Shown here: piece by piece, positions 9,013 to 17,812 of the stretch
Position numbering within the stretch: the first letter of the stretch is position 1
Layout: every line of letters starts with the position of its first letter
Origin: Microbacterium oryzae
Lineage (GTDB): Bacteria; Actinomycetota; Actinomycetes; Actinomycetales; Microbacteriaceae
Length of the DNA stretch: 64,000 nt
Direction: 5' to 3'
Assembly: GCF_030406385.1 (NCBI RefSeq)
Contig: NZ_JAUEPM010000001.1
Location: 496,001 to 560,000 of the forward strand
Made by a program: the position numbers and the translations under genes
Notes under the pieces: model-generated
Databases searched by the model: none
The model's input: the letters and a program-made list of their open reading frames with translations, nothing else
What the model was told of the DNA's origin: nothing

Positions 9013-9851
9013 CCGGTGGCGTCCTTCAGCACGCCCTGCACGCGTCCGGTGCCGTCGACGACGACCGTGCCGCCGTCCGTCTCGCGCAGCGTGAGCTCCC
9101 GTCGACCGCCGCCGATGCCGACGAACGCGCGGACGAAGTCGTCCGCGGGCTCGGCGAGGATCTCGGCGGGAGACCCCTGCTGCACGACGCGCGCCCCGTG
9201 ATCGAGGATGACGACGTGGTCGCCGAGGAGGAAGGCCTCGTCGATGTCGTGCGTGACGAACAGGATGGTCTTGCCCAGCTCCTGCTGGAGCCGGATGAGC
9301 TCGCGCTGCAGCTCCGCGCGCACGATCGGGTCGACCGCGCCGAACGGCTCGTCCATGAGGAGGATGTTGGGTTCGGCGGCGAGCGCTCTGGCCACTCCCA
9401 CGCGCTGCTGCTGGCCGCCGGAGAGCTGACCGGGGTAGCGCTCGGCGAACGAGGCGTCGAGGCCGACGACCTCGAGGAGCTCGCGTGCGCGCTCGCGGGC
9501 CCGCCGTCGCGGGGTGCCCTGCAGGACGGGGACCGTGGCGACGTTGTCGACCACGCGCAGGTGCGGCAGGAGCCCGCCGTTCTGCATGACGTACCCGATG
9601 CTCCGCCGCAGCTGCACGGCGTCGCGCGTGCGCACGTCCTCGTCGTCGATGAGGACCGCGCCCCCGGTGGGCTCGACCATCCGGTTCACCATGCGCAGAA
9701 GGGTGGTCTTGCCGCACCCCGAAGACCCGACGAGCACGGTCGTCGTGTGCGAGGGGATGCGCAGCGAGAAGTCGTCGACAGCGCGCGTGCCGCCGGGATA
9801 GCTCTTGCTCGCCGACCGGAACTCGATACCCACGAGACCAGCCAACTGCAT
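9009..9851 (-). CDS. Osmoprotectant ABC transporter ATP-binding protein
   Basis: The first gene of the operon encodes the ATPase that drives uptake. It shows Walker A 'GSSGCGKTT', signature 'LSGGQQQRVGVARAL', Walker B 'ILLMDEPFGAVD' and the switch His ('FVTHDIDEAF'), followed by a short C-terminal segment. The family often has tandem CBS domains here; they are absent or reduced to a stub. I place the start at the ATG giving MQLAGLVGIEF (280 residues); a GTG six codons later is equally possible because neither has a strong ribosome site. It is divergent from the FUSC gene, 77 bases away. Confidence 0.85.
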   Translation of the reverse strand: MQLAGLVGIEFRSASKSYPGGTRAVDDFSLRIPSHTTTVLVGSSGCGKTTLLRMVNRMVEPTGGAVLIDDEDVRTRDAVQLRRSIGYVMQNGGLLPHLRVVDNVATVPVLQGTPRRRARERARELLEVVGLDASFAERYPGQLSGGQQQRVGVARALAAEPNILLMDEPFGAVDPIVRAELQRELIRLQQELGKTILFVTHDIDEAFLLGDHVVILDHGARVVQQGSPAEILAEPADDFVRAFVGIGGGRRELTLRETDGGTVVVDGTGRVQGVLKDATG

Positions 9852-9916
9852 CCACCCGGCCGACGCCACTTCTGCCAGGTGCTTGACAGCTCGGCCGGCC
9901 GACACGTGCAGGGGAA

Positions 9917-9922
9917 TACGGT
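9917..9922 (+). promoter_or_regulatory. Leaderless-type -10 box (FUSC gene)
   Basis: TACGGT lies exactly six bases before the ATG at 9929, so transcription would begin at the start codon. Confidence 0.5.
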
Positions 9923-9928
9923 GGACGC

Positions 9929-10963
9929 ATGCGACTGACCGCTGCGATCCGCGCGCCGCGGCGCCCACCCGCGCTGCAGGCCGCGAAGTCCGCGCTCGCG
10001 ACGGTCGCGGCCTGGTTCATCGCGGGGTCCCTCATCCCCGAGGGGCCGCCCCCGGTGTTCGCGGCCATCGCGGCGCTGCTGGTCGTGCAGCCGAGTCTCA
10101 ACCAGTCCCTCGCCAAGGCGGTCGAACGCAGCGTCGGCGTCATCGCCGGCGTCGTCATCGCCTCGGCCGTCGCCATCCTGCTCGGCGACGCGGCCTGGGT
10201 CATCATCATCGCGATCATCGCGGCCATGGCCTTCGCATGGCTCCTGAGGATGACCCCGGGAACGGCGAATCAGGTCGCCATCAGCGCGCTCCTCGTGCTC
10301 GTCCTCGGCCCGTCGACGCCGGACTACGCGCTCGACCGGGTGATCGAGACCGTGATCGGCGCCGCGATCGGCGTCGTCGTGAACATCGTCCTGGTGCCGC
10401 CGATCGCGCTCGCACCCGCGCGCGAGTCGGTGGACACGCTGGGCGAGGAGGTCGCTCGCGCGCTCGAGCGCCTGGCGGACGCGCTGTCGGCGACGCGCGA
10501 GCGTGCTGAGCTCGAGGAGCTCATGCTCACCGCCCGGCTCCTGCGCCCCATGCGGGATGCCTCGGATGCGGCCATCCTGGCGGCATCGGAGTCGCTCGCG
10601 CTCAACCCGCGCGGCGGTCGGCATCGCGACGACCTCGCGCGGCTCAGCGAGATCGTCGACCGCCTCGGGCCGATCGTCACGCAGATCATCGGGATGACCC
10701 GCGCGTTCTACGACCACTACGACGATGACCTCAGCAGGGAGCCCGCCGTGCGGGACATCTCCGTTCAGCTGCGCCGGGCGGCCCACGACGTGCGACTGCG
10801 CCTCCACCGTGCGACGGCGGGCGAACCGCCGCACGAGGTGGCGGCGCTCACCTCGCCGCTGATGGTCTCCGCACCGTCCGGCATGCGATGGATTCTCGTG
10901 GGATCGCTCCTCGAGGACCTCCGGCGCATCCACGAGGCGCTGAGCGACGACGAGGTGGTCTGA
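9929..10963 (+). CDS. FUSC/aromatic-acid-exporter-type membrane protein
   Basis: The first 190 residues contain six hydrophobic helices typical of the FUSC superfamily ('PVFAAIAALLVVQPSLNQSL' is the diagnostic stretch near 45-65, followed by 'ERSVGVIAGVVIAS'). The remaining 150 residues are helical and cytoplasmic, with charged heptad-like runs. Members are linked to efflux of aromatic acids or fusaric acid, but the substrate here is unknown. The 344-residue length fits the short actinobacterial form. It is a single gene, divergent from the osmoprotectant operon and convergent with ispE. Confidence 0.8.
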   Translation: MRLTAAIRAPRRPPALQAAKSALATVAAWFIAGSLIPEGPPPVFAAIAALLVVQPSLNQSLAKAVERSVGVIAGVVIASAVAILLGDAAWVIIIAIIAAMAFAWLLRMTPGTANQVAISALLVLVLGPSTPDYALDRVIETVIGAAIGVVVNIVLVPPIALAPARESVDTLGEEVARALERLADALSATRERAELEELMLTARLLRPMRDASDAAILAASESLALNPRGGRHRDDLARLSEIVDRLGPIVTQIIGMTRAFYDHYDDDLSREPAVRDISVQLRRAAHDVRLRLHRATAGEPPHEVAALTSPLMVSAPSGMRWILVGSLLEDLRRIHEALSDDEVV

Positions 10964-10984
10964 CGGTCGCGCGGGGGTCGCGGG

Positions 10985-11917
10985 TCAGGCGATGACCCGC
11001 GCGCCCTTCACGGGGCCGTGTGCGAGGAGCACATCGCGACCGGCTGCGTCGAGCACGTCGTGCAGCTCGACCGCCGCCTCCGGCGATGCCGCGAGGAAGG
11101 CGACCGTGGGGCCGGATCCGGACACGAGGCCGGCGAGGGCTCCGGAGGACTCCCCCAGCTCCAGCGTCTCCGCGAGATCGGGACGCAGGCCGAGGGCCGC
11201 CGCCTGCAGGTCGTTGCGCAGCGCCTCCGCGAGCATCGCGGGGTCGCCCGCCCGCAGCGCGTGCAGCACGCCGGCGTCGACCTCTGGCAGCGTGCGCGCG
11301 GGGGTGATGTCGAGGCGGTGGCGGTCGCGGTGCCGGTCGAGCGCGGCGTACACCTCGGGCGTCGACAGGCCCTCCTCGTTCACGACGAGCACCCAGTCGA
11401 ACCGGCCGCGGGCGAGGGCGGGGCTGAGCTCGTCGCCGCGCCCGGTGCCGATCGCCGTGCCGCCCTTCAGCGCGAACGGCACGTCGGCGCCGAGCCGCGC
11501 GGCGAGCCGGTGCAGCTCGGCCGACCCGAGCCGGGTGCCCCACAGCGTGTCGCAGGCGACGAGCGCGGCCGCGGCATCGGCCGAGCCGCCGCCCATGCCG
11601 CCCGCGACCGGCACCTCCTTGAAGACGTCGAGATGCACACCGCCCGGGTACCCGGTCTCCGCCGCAAGGAGCCGAGCCGCGCGCAGTGCGAGGTTCGCCT
11701 CGTTCACCGGCACGCCGGACACGTCGATCGACCCGGCGACCGACATCGTGAAGTCGTCGGACGCGGTGGCCACGACGTCCTCGTAGAGCGACACCGCCTG
11801 GAACGCCGTCGCGAGCTGGTGGTACCCGTCGCCCTGCAGCGGGCCGACCTCGAGGAAGAGGTTGATCTTGCCCGGCGCGCGAACGCGGACGGTGGGCTCC
11901 GACGAGGCGAGGGTCAT
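10985..11917 (-). CDS. ispE: 4-diphosphocytidyl-2-C-methyl-D-erythritol kinase
   Basis: IspE phosphorylates CDP-methylerythritol in the non-mevalonate isoprenoid pathway. The 310-residue GHMP kinase has an N-terminal '[14 protein letters not shown]' substrate region, the glycine-rich ATP loop '[17 protein letters not shown]', and the C-terminal '[11 protein letters not shown]' motif 3. The start at MTLASSE is fixed by the ATGA overlap with rsmA. It is the last gene of the metG-tatD-rsmA-ispE operon, an order widespread in actinobacteria. Confidence 0.95.
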   Translation of the reverse strand: MTLASSEPTVRVRAPGKINLFLEVGPLQGDGYHQLATAFQAVSLYEDVVATASDDFTMSVAGSIDVSGVPVNEANLALRAARLLAAETGYPGGVHLDVFKEVPVAGGMGGGSADAAAALVACDTLWGTRLGSAELHRLAARLGADVPFALKGGTAIGTGRGDELSPALARGRFDWVLVVNEEGLSTPEVYAALDRHRDRHRLDITPARTLPEVDAGVLHALRAGDPAMLAEALRNDLQAAALGLRPDLAETLELGESSGALAGLVSGSGPTVAFLAASPEAAVELHDVLDAAGRDVLLAHGPVKGARVIA

Positions 11918-12771
11918 GATGCTCTCGTCGCGGCGATCTCGCGGGCGATGCGGTGGAAGTCCTCGACCACGAGCGACTCGCCGCGGGCGGTGGGCTCGAC
12001 GCCTGCCCGCTCGAGGAGCTCGCTCGCGGCCGCCGAGCCGCCGAGCTCCGCGGACAGCGCCTGCCGCAGCATCTTGCGCCGCTGCTGGAACGCGAGGTCG
12101 ACGATGCGGAAGGTCTGCCGCCGCTCCTCCTCGGTGCCTCGGGCGTCGGCCGCGCGCTCGAACGCGACGAGCACGCTGTCGACGTTCGGCACCGGCCAGA
12201 ACACCTGACGCGAGACGTTGCCCGCGAGCCGCCAGAGGCCGTACCAGGCCGCCTTCACGCTGGGCGCGCCGTAGACCTTGCTCCCGGGAGGGGCGGCGAG
12301 GCGCTCCCCCACCTCCGACTGGACCATGACGACGCCGCGGTCGAGCTGCGCGAACGTCTCGAGGAAGTGCAGCAGCACCGGCACCGACACGTTGTACGGG
12401 AGGTTCGCGACGAGGATGGTCGGGTCGCCCGGCAGCTCCGTCACCCGCAGCGCGTCGGCGTCGACGACGGTGAGGTCGCCGTCGGGCACCCCGCGCTCCT
12501 GCGCGGTGCGCGGCAGCCGTTCGGCGAGCCGGTGGTCGATCTCGACGGCCGTCACCCGCGCGCCGGTCTCGAGGATGGCCAGGGTCAGCGACCCGAGGCC
12601 GGGCCCGACCTCGACGACGCGCTCTCCCGCCTGGACGCGCGCGATCTGCACGATGCGGCGGACGGTGTTGGCGTCGACGACGAAGTTCTGCCCGAGCTTC
12701 TTCGTCGGCGTGACGTCGAGCTCCGCGGCGAGCTCGCGGATGTCCCCCGCGCCCAGCAGCCGGACGGTCAT
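11914..12771 (-). CDS. rsmA: 16S rRNA dimethyladenosine transferase
   Basis: RsmA (KsgA) dimethylates two adjacent adenosines near the 3' end of 16S rRNA during small-subunit assembly. The 285-residue protein shows '[10 protein letters not shown]' at the N-terminus, the SAM-binding '[12 protein letters not shown]', the catalytic 'NLPYNVS' motif and the C-terminal RNA-binding helical domain ('[11 protein letters not shown]'). The start MTVRLL gives an ATGA overlap with tatD, and the stop overlaps the ispE start, so three genes are translationally coupled. Confidence 0.96.
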   Translation of the reverse strand: MTVRLLGAGDIRELAAELDVTPTKKLGQNFVVDANTVRRIVQIARVQAGERVVEVGPGLGSLTLAILETGARVTAVEIDHRLAERLPRTAQERGVPDGDLTVVDADALRVTELPGDPTILVANLPYNVSVPVLLHFLETFAQLDRGVVMVQSEVGERLAAPPGSKVYGAPSVKAAWYGLWRLAGNVSRQVFWPVPNVDSVLVAFERAADARGTEEERRQTFRIVDLAFQQRRKMLRQALSAELGGSAAASELLERAGVEPTARGESLVVEDFHRIAREIAATRAS

Positions 12772-13661
12772 GACCACTCCCCGTACACGGCGACGGTGTT
12801 GGCGGCCAGCTGCGCGCACAGCTCGTCCAGCTCGATGCCGAGCTCGGCGGCCATGAAGCGCACGGTGACCGGCACCAGATACGGCGCGTTCGGTCGGCCG
12901 CGATGCGGTGTCGGCGTGAGGAACGGCGCATCGGTCTCGACGAGGATCCGCTCGCGCGGCGTGACCCGCAGCGCGTCGCGGAGGTTCTGCGCGTTCTTGA
13001 ACGTCACATTGCCCGCGAACGAGAGCCAGCAGCCGGCCTCGCTGGCCTCGCGCGCGACAGCCTCGTCGCCCGAGAAGCAGTGGAACACGGTCCGCTCGGG
13101 CGCTCCCACCCGGTGGAGGGTGTCGAGCACCTCCCGATGCGCGTCGCGGTCATGGATCTGCAGCGCGACGTCGTGCCGCTTCGCGATCGCGATGTGCGCC
13201 TCGAACGACGCCAGCTGCGCCGGGCGCCCCGCCTCGCCGGTGCGGAAGAAGTCGAGCCCCGTCTCCCCCACGGCGCGCACCCGGGGGTGCGCTGCCAGCG
13301 CGTCGATCACGGCGATCGCCTCGTCGAGCCGCCCCTGCTCGGCGTACGTGGGCGCGTCGTTGGGGTGGATGGCCACGGCCGCGAGCACGCGCGGATCGGA
13401 CTCCGCGGCGTGGACGGCCCACCGTGACGAGTCGATGTCGCCCGACGACTGCACGACGCCGGCGATGCCCACCGCGCTCGCGCGGTCGAGCTGCTCGCCG
13501 AGCGACAGCGGCTCCTCGCCGTCCTCGATCTCGAGGTGGCAGTGGTTGTCGTAGACCGGCACCGAGAGCCGCTCGGGAGCCGCCGGGTACCTGAGGTCCT
13601 TCCGGCCGTCCCTGCTGCGCTCGCGCACGTAGACGCTCGCGTCCGCCGCTTCGTCCTTCAC
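12768..13661 (-). CDS. tatD: TatD family metal-dependent hydrolase (DNase)
   Basis: This 297-residue TIM-barrel hydrolase has the metal-binding 'NHCHLE' near the N-terminus, 'GETGLDFF', 'QIHDRDAH', 'FHCFSGD' and 'ETDAPFLTP', which together supply the two-metal site. TatD proteins have 3'-5' exonuclease activity and a role in DNA repair; the actinobacterial form beside metG is usually annotated YcfH/TatD. The GTG start at VKDEAADAS is chosen for GAGGGGG six bases upstream. It follows metG by 19 bases. Confidence 0.92.
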   Translation of the reverse strand: MKDEAADASVYVRERSRDGRKDLRYPAAPERLSVPVYDNHCHLEIEDGEEPLSLGEQLDRASAVGIAGVVQSSGDIDSSRWAVHAAESDPRVLAAVAIHPNDAPTYAEQGRLDEAIAVIDALAAHPRVRAVGETGLDFFRTGEAGRPAQLASFEAHIAIAKRHDVALQIHDRDAHREVLDTLHRVGAPERTVFHCFSGDEAVAREASEAGCWLSFAGNVTFKNAQNLRDALRVTPRERILVETDAPFLTPTPHRGRPNAPYLVPVTVRFMAAELGIELDELCAQLAANTVAVYGEWS

Positions 13662-13680
13662 GCCATCCCCCTCGCCCGGA

Positions 13681-15258
13681 TCACTCCGGCTGCTCGACCC
13701 GCGGGAAGAGCGGCTGCAGCGCCCCGGTCTTCGTGCCCGCGGGCACGCCGCCCCAGCCACCGGCCTCGCGCACGGGCTGATCGGCGAGCGCACCCAGCGC
13801 TCCCGACACCCCGAGCGCATCCCACAGCTTGGCGGTCGCCTGCGGCATGACGGGCGAGAGCAGCACGGCCAGCGCGCGGAGCCCCTCCACGCACGTGTAG
13901 AGCACGGTGCCGAGGCGCTCGCGCTGCGTCTCGTCCTTCGCGAGCGCCCACGGCTCGTTCAGCGTGATGTAGCCGTTCAGCTCGTCGACGATCGTCCAGA
14001 TCGAGCGGATGGCCTCGTCGATCCGGAACCGGTCGATCGCGGCATCCGCGTGCGCGGCGGCGTCGGCGACGATCTGCTGGATGGCGAGGTCCGCCTCCGT
14101 GTACGCGCCGGGCTCGGGCACGACGCCGTCGAAGTACTTGCCGACCATGGCGATCGCGCGCGAGGCGAGGTTGCCGAAGCCGTTGGCGAGCTCCGCCTGG
14201 TAGCGGGCGGAGAGGTCCTCCCACGAGAACGACCCGTCCTGACCGAAGGCGATCGCCGACAGGAAGTAGAAGCGGTAGGCGTCGGAGCCGAACACGTCGG
14301 TGATCGCGTTGGGGGCGATGCCGGTGAGCTTGGACTTCGACATCTTCTCGCCGCCGACCAGCAGCCATCCGTGCGCGAAGACGTTCGCGGGCACCTCGAT
14401 GCCGGCCGCCATCAGCATGGCCGGCCAGATGACGGCGTGGAAGCGGAGGATGTCCTTGCCCACGACGTGGTGCGCGGGCCAGCGGCGCTCGAAGCCCTCG
14501 GTGTCGGATCCATAGCCGACCGCAGTCGCGTAGTTCAGCAGCGCGTCGACCCACACGTAGATGACGTGGGACTCGTCCCAGGGCACGGTGATGCCCCAGT
14601 CGAAGGTCGAGCGCGAGATGGAGAGGTCCTTCAGCCCCTGCTGCACGAACGCGACGACCTCGTTGCGCGCGGACTCCGGCTGCACGAAGTCGGGGCGCTC
14701 GCGGTAGAGCTCGAGCAGGCGGTCCTGGAACTCGCTGAGCTTGAAGAAGTAGTTCTTCTCCTGCAGGAGCTCGAGGGGCTTCGAGTGGATGGCGCAGACC
14801 TTCAGCCCCTCGAAGGGGCCCGCGCCGTCGACGATCTCGCTCTCCGGCTTGAACTCCTCGCAGCCCACGCAGTACAGCGCCTCGTACTCGCCGGCGTAGA
14901 TGTAGCCGCGGTCGTACACGGCCTGGAGGAAGAGCTGCACGCTCTTCTCGTGACGCTCCTGCGTGGTGCGGATGAAGTCGTCGTTCGCGACGTCGAGGGT
15001 GCGCAGCAGCGGCTGCCACGACTCGGCGACGAGCTTGTCGACCCACTCCTGCGGCGTCGCGCCGTTGGCGGCCGCCGCGCGGATCATCTTCTGACCGTGC
15101 TCGTCGGTGCCGGTCAGCATCCAGGTGTCGTCCCCGGCCTGACGGTGCCAGCGCGCGAGCGCGTCCACCGCCACGGTCGTGTACCCGTGCCCGATGTGCG
15201 GCACATCGCTCGGGTAGTAGATCGGCGTGGTGATGTAGAAGGAACGGCCGGAAGTCAC
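13681..15258 (-). CDS. metG: Methionine--tRNA ligase
   Basis: Class I aminoacyl-tRNA synthetase of 525 residues with the HIGH signature at 21-24 and KMSKS at 305-309, followed by the helical anticodon-binding domain. A single Cys pair (CVGC near 129) marks the one-knuckle zinc form, and there is no C-terminal dimerisation domain, as in other actinobacteria. The GTG start is supported by a TAGACT box six bases upstream, implying a leaderless message. It is the first gene of the metG-tatD-rsmA-ispE operon. Confidence 0.96.
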   Translation of the reverse strand: MTSGRSFYITTPIYYPSDVPHIGHGYTTVAVDALARWHRQAGDDTWMLTGTDEHGQKMIRAAAANGATPQEWVDKLVAESWQPLLRTLDVANDDFIRTTQERHEKSVQLFLQAVYDRGYIYAGEYEALYCVGCEEFKPESEIVDGAGPFEGLKVCAIHSKPLELLQEKNYFFKLSEFQDRLLELYRERPDFVQPESARNEVVAFVQQGLKDLSISRSTFDWGITVPWDESHVIYVWVDALLNYATAVGYGSDTEGFERRWPAHHVVGKDILRFHAVIWPAMLMAAGIEVPANVFAHGWLLVGGEKMSKSKLTGIAPNAITDVFGSDAYRFYFLSAIAFGQDGSFSWEDLSARYQAELANGFGNLASRAIAMVGKYFDGVVPEPGAYTEADLAIQQIVADAAAHADAAIDRFRIDEAIRSIWTIVDELNGYITLNEPWALAKDETQRERLGTVLYTCVEGLRALAVLLSPVMPQATAKLWDALGVSGALGALADQPVREAGGWGGVPAGTKTGALQPLFPRVEQPE

Positions 15259-15264
15259 CTGGAG

Positions 15265-15270
15265 AGTCTA
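15265..15270 (-). promoter_or_regulatory. Leaderless-type -10 box (metG)
   Basis: Minus-strand TAGACT ends six bases before the metG GTG. Confidence 0.55.
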
Positions 15271-15319
15271 TTGCGGGCCGCGTGTGCTCCGCGCCGCCGC
15301 CAACTCACGGGTGGCGGGT

Positions 15320-16138
15320 TCAGGCCCGGGCGGCGAGCGCGGCCTGGTACAGCTCGCGCGACGACCGTCCGGTCGCCGCCGCCACCTCGGCGGCCGCGTC
15401 CTTCAGCCGGCCGCCGGCCGACACCAGCGCGAGCACCTGGCCGACCGCGTCCGCCATGGGCGTCTCCGTGCGCTCGGATCCCGCCACGACGATGACGAGC
15501 TCGCCGCGGACGCCGCCCGCGGCCCACGCGGCGAGCTCGGCGAGGGTACCGCGCGCGACCTCCTCGTGCAGCTTCGTCAGCTCGCGGGCGACCACCGCCC
15601 GCCGGTCATCGCCGAATGCGGTGGCCATGTCCGCCAGAGTCTGCGAGACGCGGGTCGGCGCCTCGAAGAACACCATGGTGCGCGGCTCCGCCGCGAGGGC
15701 CGCGAGCACCCTGCGGCGATCGCCGGGCTTGCGCGCGACGAACCCCTCGAACGTGAAGCGGTCGGTGGGGAGCCCGGAGACCGCGAGCGCCGTGAGCACG
15801 GCCGACGGCCCCGGCACGACCGTGACGAGCACGCCGGCGGCGGCGGCCGTCTGCACGAGCGCGTAGCCGGGGTCGCTCACGGTCGGCATGCCGGCGTCGG
15901 TGAGCACGACGAGGTCGTGTTCCCGCGCGAGCTCGACGAGCTCGGCGGACTTCTGCCGCTCGTTGTGATCGTGGAGCGCGATCAGGCGCGGCCGGTTGAC
16001 GACGCCGAGCCCCGCCAGCAGACGCTGCGTCATCCGCGTGTCCTCCGCGGCGACGACGGAGGCCGACTCGAGCAGCTCGACGAGCCGGCGCGACGCGTCG
16101 CCGAGGTTGCCGATGGGGGTCGCGGCGAGGATGATCAC
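15320..16138 (-). CDS. rsmI: 16S rRNA (cytidine-2'-O)-methyltransferase
   Basis: RsmI methylates the ribose of C1402 in 16S rRNA. The 272-residue tetrapyrrole-methylase-fold protein opens with 'IILAATPIGNLGD', then 'VVAAEDTRMTQRLL', 'LTDAGMPTVSDPG' and 'VVPGPSAVLTAL', all diagnostic. The GTG start follows a TAGGCT box by six bases, so the message is probably leaderless. It is divergently grouped with nothing; metG follows 61 bases downstream on the same strand with its own promoter. Confidence 0.95.
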   Translation of the reverse strand: MIILAATPIGNLGDASRRLVELLESASVVAAEDTRMTQRLLAGLGVVNRPRLIALHDHNERQKSAELVELAREHDLVVLTDAGMPTVSDPGYALVQTAAAAGVLVTVVPGPSAVLTALAVSGLPTDRFTFEGFVARKPGDRRRVLAALAAEPRTMVFFEAPTRVSQTLADMATAFGDDRRAVVARELTKLHEEVARGTLAELAAWAAGGVRGELVIVVAGSERTETPMADAVGQVLALVSAGGRLKDAAAEVAAATGRSSRELYQAALAARA

Positions 16139-16144
16139 CCCGCC

Positions 16145-16150
16145 AGCCTA
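16145..16150 (-). promoter_or_regulatory. Leaderless-type -10 box (rsmI)
   Basis: Minus-strand TAGGCT ends six bases before the rsmI GTG; it lies in the 9-base gap after the DUF4407 gene, so rsmI can be transcribed alone. Confidence 0.55.
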
Positions 16151-17731
16151 GGCGCGCGCCGAGGAGCCGGAGAGGATGGCCGCCCGGTCTGCGAAGCCCG
16201 CCGTCGTCACGCGATCGAGGTGCACCTCGCGGCGGATGGTCGCCGCCTTCTCGTACAGCGAGGGCTCGCCGTAGCCCGTGAGCACCTTCACCACGACGGG
16301 GAGCAGCTCGATCATGAAGAACAGCGCCGCGATCAGCAGGTGCGCCCACCAGATCGCCGGCTCACGGTCGGCGAGGCGGTTCAGCGCACTGATCTGGCTG
16401 AGGAGCCCGCTCGCGTCGGCGTTGCCCTCCGCGACCGCGCTGGCTCGCGCGTCGTAGGCGGCGAGCGCCTGGTCGTAGGCGGCCTGCGCGGCCGGGAGCT
16501 GGTCCTCGGCGGCCCGGCGGTTCTGCGCCTCCGAGGCCGAGGCCTGCTCGCCCGCGGCGCTCTCGGCCGCCGCGAGCGCGGCGTTCGCGTCGCGCAGCTG
16601 CGCGGCGAGGTCGTCGTATGTCGCCTGGGCGGCCTGCAGCTGCGCCTGCGCGGCGTCGGAGCTCGCGCCCTCGCCCTGCACGCCCGTGCAGCCGGCGACC
16701 TCGCCCGCGCCGGTCCCGTCGAGCTCGCACTGGTAGAGGGCGCGAGCGTCGTCGATGACCTGCTGCTGCTCGGCGAGCTTCTCGGTGAGCCCGTCGACGG
16801 CGCTCTGCGCGGCAGCCTGCGACGCCGAACCCGACTCGGTGCCCGCGACGACGCCCGTCGCCGCCTGGTTCTGCAGATCGCTCAGGCGCGCGGTGGCCTC
16901 GTCGAGCGCGATCCTCTCCGGCCCCTCGTCGAGGCTCGTCTGGTCGTCCTGCGCCTGCGCGAGGTTGGTCGTGGCGACCTCACGGGCGATATCGTTGTGG
17001 AACGCCTGCAGCACCACCGGCTCCGCGACGACGAGGCCGATGAGGGTGGCGAGGATGATCCGCGGGATGGCCAGGCCGATGAGCTTTCCGATGCTGCGGG
17101 TCGCGGTCATCGTCGAGGTGAGGAACCGATCGAGATTGAACACGATGCCGGCCCACACGATGGCGAGCGGGATGGCCAGCCACACCGCGACCTGCACGCC
17201 CGTCGTGAGGGCGAACAGCATCGACAGCGCCGACACGAGCGCGGTGCCGAGGAGCACGAAGAACATCTGCACGAATCGCGGCGTCTCGGTCGGCACCTCG
17301 TCGAGCACGTGCCCGTCGGCGCCGCCGAGGATCGCGAGGCGACGCAGCGTCGACCCCGGCGTGCGCGGACGACGTTCGGGCCGAACGCGCGGGGCGCGTG
17401 ACCGGGCAGGGCGCCCGTCGGCCGGTCGCTCGTCGAGGTGCTCGGCCGGTCGCTCGTCGAGGTGCTCGGCCGGTCGCTCGTCGAGGTCCTTCTCCTCGAG
17501 GTCGAGCTCGTCGATCTCCTCCGGCTCCGGATCCCGCTCCAGCACCGCGGTCGTCGTGGTGACGGCGATGGGCTCGGTCGCGAGCGCGTCCGCGGGGGTC
17601 GCTCCGGTCGACGGGATGAACTTCCGCTCGTGGTAGCGCGGCTCGTCGTCGCCGGCGGCGGGGTCGTCGTCGTGGAGGATGATGCGCCCCTGCGAGTCGT
17701 AGCGCCCCGGGCGATGCGCGGAATAGGACAT
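16148..17731 (-). CDS. DUF4407 domain membrane protein
   Basis: The 527-residue protein has an acidic, disordered N-terminus (1-130) containing a tandem LDERPAEH-type octapeptide repeat, then three hydrophobic helices (about 150-260), a long Ala/Gln/Glu-rich coiled coil (about 270-465), and a final helix ('WAHLLIAALFFMIELLPVVVKVL'). This is the DUF4407 layout. Function is unknown; the topology suggests an envelope-spanning scaffold. A TACGTT box six bases before the ATG indicates leaderless transcription. It is divergent from the Pmt gene. Confidence 0.85.
   Translation of the reverse strand: MSYSAHRPGRYDSQGRIILHDDDPAAGDDEPRYHERKFIPSTGATPADALATEPIAVTTTTAVLERDPEPEEIDELDLEEKDLDERPAEHLDERPAEHLDERPADGRPARSRAPRVRPERRPRTPGSTLRRLAILGGADGHVLDEVPTETPRFVQMFFVLLGTALVSALSMLFALTTGVQVAVWLAIPLAIVWAGIVFNLDRFLTSTMTATRSIGKLIGLAIPRIILATLIGLVVAEPVVLQAFHNDIAREVATTNLAQAQDDQTSLDEGPERIALDEATARLSDLQNQAATGVVAGTESGSASQAAAQSAVDGLTEKLAEQQQVIDDARALYQCELDGTGAGEVAGCTGVQGEGASSDAAQAQLQAAQATYDDLAAQLRDANAALAAAESAAGEQASASEAQNRRAAEDQLPAAQAAYDQALAAYDARASAVAEGNADASGLLSQISALNRLADREPAIWWAHLLIAALFFMIELLPVVVKVLTGYGEPSLYEKAATIRREVHLDRVTTAGFADRAAILSGSSARA
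17420..17488. repeat. 24-bp tandem repeat, about 2.9 copies
   Basis: Copies start at 17420, 17444 and 17468 and are identical over the parts compared; the last is cut short. The repeat is in frame within the DUF4407 gene and encodes LDERPAEH-type octapeptides in its disordered N-terminus, so copy number could vary without breaking the frame. Confidence 0.85.
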
Positions 17732-17737
17732 CCCGCC

Positions 17738-17743
17738 AACGTA
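17738..17743 (-). promoter_or_regulatory. Leaderless-type -10 box (DUF4407 gene)
   Basis: Minus-strand TACGTT ends six bases before the ATG. Confidence 0.5.
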
Positions 17744-17800
17744 CGAAGCCCTCCTGTGGGAGCAATGTCAGCAGGCTCGGAGCGCGCCGCGAGCCCCGAC

Positions 17801-17806
17801 TACGCT
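17801..17806 (+). promoter_or_regulatory. Leaderless-type -10 box (pmt)
   Basis: TACGCT ends six bases before the GTG at 17813, which favours that GTG over the in-frame ATG at 17765. Confidence 0.55.
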
Positions 17807-17812
17807 GAAGTC

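Noticed and set aside
9883-9922. TTGACA upstream of the FUSC gene as a -35 box
   Set aside because: The distance to the best -10 box is well beyond 17-19 bases, so the match is probably chance.
17765-17812. ATG start adding 16 residues to the Pmt protein
   Set aside because: A TACGCT box six bases before GTG 17813 argues for a leaderless start there; the longer form cannot be fully excluded.
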